A DNA stretch of 64,000 nt, from assembly GCA_049596455.1 (NCBI GenBank), contig JBMYLP010000004.1, positions 67,469-131,468 on the forward strand. The letters run 5' to 3'. The position numbers and the translations under genes were made by a program. This stretch comes from UBA7446 sp049596455. Lineage in GTDB: Bacteria > Bacteroidota > Bacteroidia > Flavobacteriales > Flavobacteriaceae. Of the stretch, positions 58,448 to 64,000 are shown one piece after another. Each line of letters begins with the position of its first letter. The stretch's first letter is position 1. Below the pieces are notes generated by a model that saw nothing but the letters and a program-made list of their open reading frames with translations, ran no database searches and had not been told where the DNA came from.

Positions 58448-61400
58448 TTATTCTTCTAATCGAATATCAAGGCCAAGACCTTTGAGTTCGTGCATCAATA
58501 CGTTAAAGGATTCTGGAAGACCAGGCTTTGGCATGGCTTCACCCTTAACAATTGACTCGTATGTTTTGGCTCGACCAATCACATCGTCAGACTTCACGGT
58601 CAAGATTTCTTGTAGGGTACTCGATGCACCATATGCTTCAAGTGCCCATACCTCCATTTCACCAAATCGCTGTCCACCAAACTGCGCTTTACCACCAAGC
58701 GGCTGCTGGGTAATAAGCGAGTATGGCCCAATAGAACGCGAGTGCATTTTGTCGTCCACCATGTGTCCGAGTTTTAGCATGTAAATTACACCCACCGTTG
58801 CTGGTTGATCAAAGCGTTCTCCTGTTCCGCCATCATATAAATACGTATGACCAAATTGTGGGACTCCCGCTTCTTTGGTTAGTGCATCAATTTGCTCGTT
58901 GGTAGCACCATCAAAAATTGGTGTAGCAAATGTTTTGCCCAACTTCTGACCAGCCCAACCAAGAACAGTTTCATATATCTGCCCAATGTTCATTCGTGAA
59001 GGTACACCAAGCGGATTTAGTACAATATCCACAGGCGTTCCGTCTTCTAAGAACGGCATGTCTTCTTGACGAACAATTCGGGCAACAATACCTTTGTTCC
59101 CGTGACGTCCAGCCATTTTATCTCCTACTTTCAACTTACGCTTTTTAGCGATATACACTTTGGCAAGTTTTAAAATACCTGCAGGTAGTTCGTCCCCAAC
59201 AGAAATAGTAAACTTGTTTCTTCGCAATGCACCTTGTAAATCGTTTTCCTTGATTTTATAGTTGTGCATAAGGTCATTAACCAAGGCATTTATGCGCTTA
59301 TCTACTGTCCAGTCGGATTTGACAAGGTGTGCATAATCGTCCACTGCGTTAAGCATTTTTAGGGTAAATTTCTTCCCTTTAGGCATCACTTCCTCACCCA
59401 AGTCATTCATTACACCTTGACAGGTTTTACCACTAAGGATAGAAAATAATTTCTCTACCAACACAGATTGTAGCTTTTCAAATTTTACTTCGTAGCTATC
59501 TTCGAGTTCCATAATGGCCTCTTTGTCTTGCGAACGCTTACGCTTATCCTTAACAATTCGGGTAAAGAGCTTTTTGTCGATTACAACTCCGTTAAGTGAT
59601 GGCGATGCTTTCAGCGAAGCATCTTTTACATCTCCCGCTTTATCACCAAAAATAGCACGAAGAAGTTTTTCTTCTGGAGTAGGGTCAGATTCACCTTTCG
59701 GTGTGATTTTACCAATAAGGATATCGCCAGCACCTACTTCGGCACCCACACGAATCATACCATTTTCGTCCAAATCTTTTGTAGCTTCTTCGCTAACGTT
59801 TGGAATATCATTAGTTAATTCCTCTTTACCCAATTTGGTGTCGCGTACTTCCAATGAATACTCATCAATATGGATTGATGTAAAGATATCGTCGCGAACC
59901 ACCTTTTCAGAAATCACAATAGCATCCTCAAAGTTGTATCCTTTCCATGGCATAAACGCCACTTTCATGTTTCTACCTAGAGCAAGCTCACCGTTTTCGG
60001 TAGCATATCCCTGACAAAGCACTTGACCTTTTTCTACACGGTCTCCGATAGAAACAATGGGTTTAAGGTTGATACAAGAACCTTGATTGGTTTTGCGGAA
60101 TTTAATCAGTTCATACGTCTTTTCATCCGTATCAAAAGAAACCAATCTTTCATCATCAGACATATCGTATTTGATGGTGATTTTTTCAGCATCAACATAG
60201 ATTACCTTTCCATCGCCTTCAGCATTGATAAGTACACGCGAATCTGTAGCTACTTGACGCTCAAGACCTGTACCTACAATAGGCGCTTGCGGACGCAATA
60301 GCGGAACCGCCTGACGCATCATGTTTGAGCCCATCAGTGCACGGTTTGCGTCATCGTGCTCCAAAAATGGAATCAAGGAAGCCGAGATAGACGCAATTTG
60401 GTTTGGTGCCACGTCTGTGTAGTGTACTTCAGTTTTGTCAACTACTGGATAATCTGCTTCTGAACGTGCAATAATTTTATCCGCAGCTATTTCACCCGAC
60501 TCACTTTTATCAATATTTGCTTGTGCAAATAATTTACCTTCTTCCTCCTCGGCAGACAAGTACTGCGACTGGGACATATCAACAACACCATTTTCTACTT
60601 TGTAGTAGGGTGTTTCGATAAATCCGAGGTTATTCACTTTAGCAAAAACCCCTAGTGAAGATATCAAACCAATGTTTGGTCCCTCAGGTGTTTCGATTGG
60701 ACACAGCCTTCCATAGTGCGTGTAGTGCACATCGCGCACCTCAAATCCAGCACGCTCACGCGAAAGTCCACCAGGCCCTAGTGCAGATAAACGACGCTTG
60801 TGCGTAATTTCTGCCAATGGATTGGTTTGGTCCATAAACTGCGAAAGCTGATTGGTTCCAAAAAATGAGTTAATAACCGATGAAAGCGTTTTGGCATTAA
60901 TCAAGTCGATAGGTGTAAACACCTCATTATCACGTACATTCATTCGCTCACGAATAGTACGCGCCATTCGAGAAAGCCCCACACCAAACTGTGATGAAAG
61001 CTGCTCACCTACCGTACGAACACGGCGGTTAGAAAGGTGGTCAATATCATCAATTTCAGCTTTTGAGTTAATCAACTCAATCAAGTACTTAATGATGGTA
61101 ATGATATCGTCTTTGGTAAGTACTTGCTTATCCATATCAATATCAAGACCAAGCTTTTTGTTCATTCGGTAGCGACCTACCTCACCCAAATTGTAACGTT
61201 GGTCAGAGAAGAACAATTTGTCAATAATACCACGTGCCGTTTCTTCATCTGGCGGCTCAGCGTTACGCAACTGGCGGTAAATGTGCTCCACCGCTTCTTT
61301 TTCCGAGTTTGTCGGGTCTTTTTGAAGCGTATTGTGAATAATGGCGTAGTCCGCAGATTGCGACTCTTCTTTGTGCAATAAAATAGTAGCAGCGTTTGCT

Positions 61401-62260
61401 TCTAATATCTGCTCAATGTGATCTTTTTCTAGCACTGTATCACGGTCAAGTACAATTTCGTTTCGCTCAATAGAAACTACCTCACCTGTATCTTCATCAA
61501 CAAAATCCTCAAACCACGTGTTAAGTACACGTGCTGCCAATTTGCGTCCTAATACTTTTTTAAGACCTGTTTTGGAAACTTTAACTTCTTCTGCAAGGTC
61601 AAAAATTTCTAAAATATCCTTATCTCGCTCATAGCCAATAGCACGGAAAAGTGTCGTTACAGGTAATTTTTTCTTACGGTCAATATAGGCGTACATTACG
61701 CTGTTGATGTCAGTGGCGAATTCAATCCAAGAACCCTTGAATGGAATCACTCGAGCAGAATACAATTTAGTACCGTTAGCGTGAAACGATTGTCCAAAAA
61801 ATACACCTGGAGATCGGTGTAATTGTGACACAACAATTCGTTCAGCACCATTGATAACAAACGTACCGCTTGGTGTCATATAAGGAATTACTCCCAAATA
61901 CACGTCCTGAACGATGGTTTCAAAGTCCTCATGTTCAGGGTCAGTACAATACAATTTAAGGCGTGCCTTTAGCGGAACGCTATACGTCAAACCACGCTCG
62001 ATACACTCTTGAATGGTGTAACGTGGTGGGTCTACAAAGTAGTCTAAGAATTCTAAAACAAACTGATTTCGGGTATCCGAAATAGGAAAGTTTTCCATGA
62101 AGGTATTATATAGGCCTTCATCTCCACGTTCGTCTGATTTCGTTTCGAGTTGGAAGAAATCTTGGAATGATTTGATTTGAATATCAAGAAAATCTGGGTA
62201 GGGAGGGGTACCTATGGCCGAAGCAAAATTGTGTCGGATTGCGCTCGTTGTGTTGGACAT
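58448..62260 (-). CDS. rpoB: RNA polymerase beta subunit
   Basis: 1270 residues. Rifampicin-pocket region NQLSQFMDQTNPLAEITHKRRLSALGPGGLSRERAGF reads as wild type: the equivalents of E. coli Asp516, His526 and Ser531 are all present, so no known resistance change is seen. Also RVGAEVGAGDILIGKITPKGE, KLKVGDKMAGRHGNKG (active site, near residue 1055), and the C-terminal clamp LGGKAQFGGQRFGEMEVWALEAYGA. The gap to rplL holds a long hairpin. Confidence 0.98.
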   Translation of the reverse strand: MSNTTSAIRHNFASAIGTPPYPDFLDIQIKSFQDFFQLETKSDERGDEGLYNTFMENFPISDTRNQFVLEFLDYFVDPPRYTIQECIERGLTYSVPLKARLKLYCTDPEHEDFETIVQDVYLGVIPYMTPSGTFVINGAERIVVSQLHRSPGVFFGQSFHANGTKLYSARVIPFKGSWIEFATDINSVMYAYIDRKKKLPVTTLFRAIGYERDKDILEIFDLAEEVKVSKTGLKKVLGRKLAARVLNTWFEDFVDEDTGEVVSIERNEIVLDRDTVLEKDHIEQILEANAATILLHKEESQSADYAIIHNTLQKDPTNSEKEAVEHIYRQLRNAEPPDEETARGIIDKLFFSDQRYNLGEVGRYRMNKKLGLDIDMDKQVLTKDDIITIIKYLIELINSKAEIDDIDHLSNRRVRTVGEQLSSQFGVGLSRMARTIRERMNVRDNEVFTPIDLINAKTLSSVINSFFGTNQLSQFMDQTNPLAEITHKRRLSALGPGGLSRERAGFEVRDVHYTHYGRLCPIETPEGPNIGLISSLGVFAKVNNLGFIETPYYKVENGVVDMSQSQYLSAEEEEGKLFAQANIDKSESGEIAADKIIARSEADYPVVDKTEVHYTDVAPNQIASISASLIPFLEHDDANRALMGSNMMRQAVPLLRPQAPIVGTGLERQVATDSRVLINAEGDGKVIYVDAEKITIKYDMSDDERLVSFDTDEKTYELIKFRKTNQGSCINLKPIVSIGDRVEKGQVLCQGYATENGELALGRNMKVAFMPWKGYNFEDAIVISEKVVRDDIFTSIHIDEYSLEVRDTKLGKEELTNDIPNVSEEATKDLDENGMIRVGAEVGAGDILIGKITPKGESDPTPEEKLLRAIFGDKAGDVKDASLKASPSLNGVVIDKKLFTRIVKDKRKRSQDKEAIMELEDSYEVKFEKLQSVLVEKLFSILSGKTCQGVMNDLGEEVMPKGKKFTLKMLNAVDDYAHLVKSDWTVDKRINALVNDLMHNYKIKENDLQGALRRNKFTISVGDELPAGILKLAKVYIAKKRKLKVGDKMAGRHGNKGIVARIVRQEDMPFLEDGTPVDIVLNPLGVPSRMNIGQIYETVLGWAGQKLGKTFATPIFDGATNEQIDALTKEAGVPQFGHTYLYDGGTGERFDQPATVGVIYMLKLGHMVDDKMHSRSIGPYSLITQQPLGGKAQFGGQRFGEMEVWALEAYGASSTLQEILTVKSDDVIGRAKTYESIVKGEAMPKPGLPESFNVLMHELKGLGLDIRLEE

Positions 62261-62309
62261 ATGGGTTTACGTATTAAAAAATTAGTACAAGGGGCATAAA
62301 ACACCAAAT

Positions 62310-62355
62310 GGTTTAAGCCCACCCGCCTCTGGCGGAAGGCTTAAACCTTCGGTTT
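62310..62355 (-). other. rplL-rpoB intergenic hairpin with alternative pairing
   Basis: GGTTTAAGCC (62310-62319) pairs with GGCTTAAACC (62338-62347), and inside it CCGCC (62323-62327) pairs with GGCGG (62331-62335): 15 bp in all. An adjacent AAACC/GGTTT pair (62343-62347 with 62351-62355) competes for one arm. No T tract follows on the minus strand, so it is a processing or attenuation site rather than a full terminator. Confidence 0.75.
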
Positions 62356-62370
62356 GTATCGGGAACTTAA

Positions 62371-62748
62371 TTACTTAAGTTCAACTTCAGCACCAGCCTC
62401 TTCCAAAGAAGATTTTAGTCCTTCCGCTTCGTCTTTTGCTACACCTTCCTTAATTGGGCTAGGTGCATTATCAACAAGCTCTTTTGCTTCCTTAAGACCA
62501 AGACCTGTAAGTTCTTTAACAAGCTTAACTACAGCAAGTTTAGAACCACCAGCGGCTTTAAGGATTACATCAAACTCTGATTTTTCCTCAGCTGCTTCAC
62601 CACCACCACCGGCAGCAGGACCAGCTACGGCAACAGCTGCTGCTGCAGGCTCAATGCCGTACTCTTCTTTAAGGATGTCGGCCAATTCGTTGACCTCTTT
62701 TACGGTCAAATTGACCAATTGTTCTGCAAAATCTTTTAAATCTGCCAT
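62371..62748 (-). CDS. rplL: 50S ribosomal protein L7/L12
   Basis: 125 residues. N-terminal dimerisation helices (DLKDFAEQLVNLTVKEVNEL), an Ala/Gly-rich flexible hinge (PAAAAVAVAGPAAGGGG, about 34-50), and the C-terminal factor-binding domain with KSEFDVILKAAGGSKLAVVK and VKELTGLGLKEAKELVDNAP. It binds elongation factors. Flanked by rplJ upstream and rpoB downstream. Confidence 0.98.
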   Translation of the reverse strand: MADLKDFAEQLVNLTVKEVNELADILKEEYGIEPAAAAVAVAGPAAGGGGEAAEEKSEFDVILKAAGGSKLAVVKLVKELTGLGLKEAKELVDNAPSPIKEGVAKDEAEGLKSSLEEAGAEVELK

Positions 62749-62781
62749 TTTTGAACTATTTAATTGTGTTTGTGTTACGTT

Positions 62782-63303
62782 TTAAGCTTCCTTTTCAGAA
62801 AGTGTTTTAATTATTCCAGCAAGGGTACCGCCACCCGATTGAAGGGCAGATACCACGTTTTTCGCAGGAGATTGTAGCAAGCCTATAATCTCGCCAATCA
62901 ATTCGTCCTTCGATTTGATGTTTACCAATGCTTCCACTTGATCATCGCCCAAATAAATTGCTTCCTCAATGAAAGCACCTTTAAGAATAGGCTTTTCTGA
63001 TTTTTTGCGGAATTCTTTAATCAGTTTTGCAGGTGCATTACCTGTTTCTGATAGCATCATGGCAGTGTTTCCAACCAAGACAGTAGATAAATCTTCAAAG
63101 TCTTTGTCGGAAGCCTCCATGGCTTTGGCTAACAATGTATTTTTTACCACTTCTAGTTTAATATTTGCCTTAAAACAAGCACGTCTTAAATTAGAAGTCG
63201 TCTCTGCATTCAACCCAGAAACATCTGTCAAATAGATATTCGTATTGTCTGCAAGAGTGGCAGTTAACTGCTCAATTACGATTGCTTTTTCTTCTCGTGT
63301 CAT
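62782..63303 (-). CDS. rplJ: 50S ribosomal protein L10
   Basis: 173 residues; anchors L7/L12 to 23S rRNA at the stalk base. MTREEKAIVIEQLTATL start, IYLTDVSGLNAETTSNLRRAC, LEVVKNTLLAKAM, and the C-terminal helix that binds L7/L12 (AKNVVSALQSGGGTLAGIIKTLSEKEA). Only 15 bp lie between it and rplA, so there is no long autoregulatory leader here. Confidence 0.97.
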   Translation of the reverse strand: MTREEKAIVIEQLTATLADNTNIYLTDVSGLNAETTSNLRRACFKANIKLEVVKNTLLAKAMEASDKDFEDLSTVLVGNTAMMLSETGNAPAKLIKEFRKKSEKPILKGAFIEEAIYLGDDQVEALVNIKSKDELIGEIIGLLQSPAKNVVSALQSGGGTLAGIIKTLSEKEA

Positions 63304-63318
63304 ATATTCTGTACGCTA

Positions 63319-64000
63319 TTAACCTACCTTAGTATCAATGAGGATGCTTGGGCTCATCGTGCTAGACATGGCGATGCTTTTAATGTAAACGCCTTTTGCC
63401 GACGACGGCTTAAGCTTGATAAGTGTTTGTAACAGTTCGTTGGCGTTGCCCGAAATCTTGTCTGCATCAAAAGATGCTTTACCAATAGGCGCATGCACAA
63501 TTCCTGTTTTATCCACTTTAAAATCAATTTTCCCTGCTTTTACCTCACGAACAGCTTTTGCTACGTCCATTGTAACCGTACCTGTTTTTGGGTTTGGCAT
63601 CAATCCTCTAGGTCCTAAAACACGACCTAGTGGACCTAACTTACCCATCACACTTGGCATGGTGATAATGACGTCAACGTCTGTCCATCCGTCTTTGATT
63701 TTCTGCAGATACTCATCTAATCCCACAAAATCAGCACCAGCTTCTTGCGCCTCGGCTTCTTTATCGGGTGTAACTAAGGCCAAAACTCGAACGTCTTTTC
63801 CAGTACCGTGCGGAAGGGTTACCACGCCACGAACCATTTGGTTAGCTTTACGTGGGTCAACTCCTAGTCGTACGGCAAGGTCAATGGACTCATCAAACTT
63901 TGAACTAGCGATTTCTTTAACCAATGCGGAAGCATCCTGTACCGAGTACAGTTTTGTCCGGTCTATTTTACTGAGCGCTTCTTTACGCTTTTTTGTAACT
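63319..64000 (-). CDS. rplA: 50S ribosomal protein L1, 5' end cut by the window
   Basis: Forms the L1 stalk near the E site and is a known translational repressor in other bacteria. The visible part is 227 codons including stop. Beyond the first ATG of the frame the codons continue in frame to the window edge, reading VTKKRKEALSKIDRTKLYSVQDASALVKEI, which is conserved L1 sequence, so the true start is outside. Domain I/II motifs: FDESIDLAVRLGVDPRKANQMVRG, VMGKLGPLGRVLGPRGLMPNPKTGT. Confidence 0.97.
   Translation of the reverse strand, partial: VTKKRKEALSKIDRTKLYSVQDASALVKEIASSKFDESIDLAVRLGVDPRKANQMVRGVVTLPHGTGKDVRVLALVTPDKEAEAQEAGADFVGLDEYLQKIKDGWTDVDVIITMPSVMGKLGPLGRVLGPRGLMPNPKTGTVTMDVAKAVREVKAGKIDFKVDKTGIVHAPIGKASFDADKISGNANELLQTLIKLKPSSAKGVYIKSIAMSSTMSPSILIDTKVG

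Noticed and set aside
59514..60014. A 166-codon open frame antisense to rpoB
   Set aside because: It lies entirely inside rpoB in the opposite strand, lacks a promoter and resembles no protein; long antisense frames are expected in biased coding sequence.
60840..60960. Possible rifampicin-resistance changes in rpoB
   Set aside because: The residues at the positions equivalent to E. coli 516, 526 and 531 read as Asp, His and Ser, the sensitive form.
62354..62785. A 143-codon frame antisense to rplL
   Set aside because: The low-complexity Ala/Ser/Pro run is the reverse complement of the L7/L12 hinge; no independent support.

Overview
The window reads as a chromosomal segment of a member of the Flavobacteriia (Bacteroidota), probably a compact, free-living, DAP-containing species. 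Evidence: the gene set and order (rplA-rplJ-rplL-rpoB-rpoC followed by a DUF3467 gene; rpmB-rpmG-DUF4295-ftsY; pyrG-yidC; a BshC bacillithiol gene), moderately AT-rich DNA, almost no Shine-Dalgarno sequences, and upstream elements of the Bacteroidota type (TTTG at about -33, TAnnTTTG at about -7). No rRNA, tRNA, CRISPR array, prophage or insertion sequence was recognised. The longest stretch without a gene is 46925-47223, and it appears to hold a small structured RNA.

Layout. 1-7258: two tandem DUF368 membrane proteins (probable undecaprenyl-phosphate translocases), aroE, a DUF349 protein, then mazG, def and ruvX facing dapD. 7264-16174: an envelope-glycan block of five glycosyltransferases, one a GT4-GT2 fusion, read through into tsaC, a CCA-adding enzyme, heme A synthase and a pRiA4b ORF-3-like protein. 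16171-21471: a predicted cryptic kinase-fold protein, an ABC exporter pair, uvrB and a small heat-shock protein. 21580-28879: sucC, lysA, mnmA, yidC and pyrG. 28920-39941: a LysM/periplasmic-binding protein, guaA, bshC, rimO, an amidase lipoprotein, ftsY, DUF4295, L33, L28 and cinA. 39942-46924: a FAH-family enzyme, a 3'-5' exonuclease, a 2-oxo acid dehydrogenase E2, a glycosyltransferase, recR, a sodium:solute symporter and fabH. 46970-53777: the RNA candidate, htpG, a flavin-type oxidoreductase, a K+ channel-like protein, an AlkB-like dioxygenase, a small hypothetical, queD, idi and prfC. 53822-64000: DUF3467, rpoC, rpoB, rplL, rplJ and rplA (cut by the window edge).

Most genes are housekeeping. 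The points worth a second look lie in the architecture. (i) Nine genes have a -7 box ending only 3-5 nt before the start codon, which predicts leaderless mRNAs. (ii) Four of the eight convergent gene pairs overlap by exactly the four bases YTAR, sharing their stop codons. (iii) hsp20 and htpG have sigma-54-type -24/-12 promoters with a shared upstream ATGTCAG at identical spacing, and hsp20 has two phased palindromes as candidate activator sites. (iv) A small RNA with its own consensus promoter and intrinsic terminator lies between fabH and htpG. (v) A mobile palindromic repeat has been domesticated in frame inside mnmA, and a relative sits downstream of htpG. (vi) An uncharacterised protein at 16171-17235 has the signature residues of a protein-kinase-like fold.
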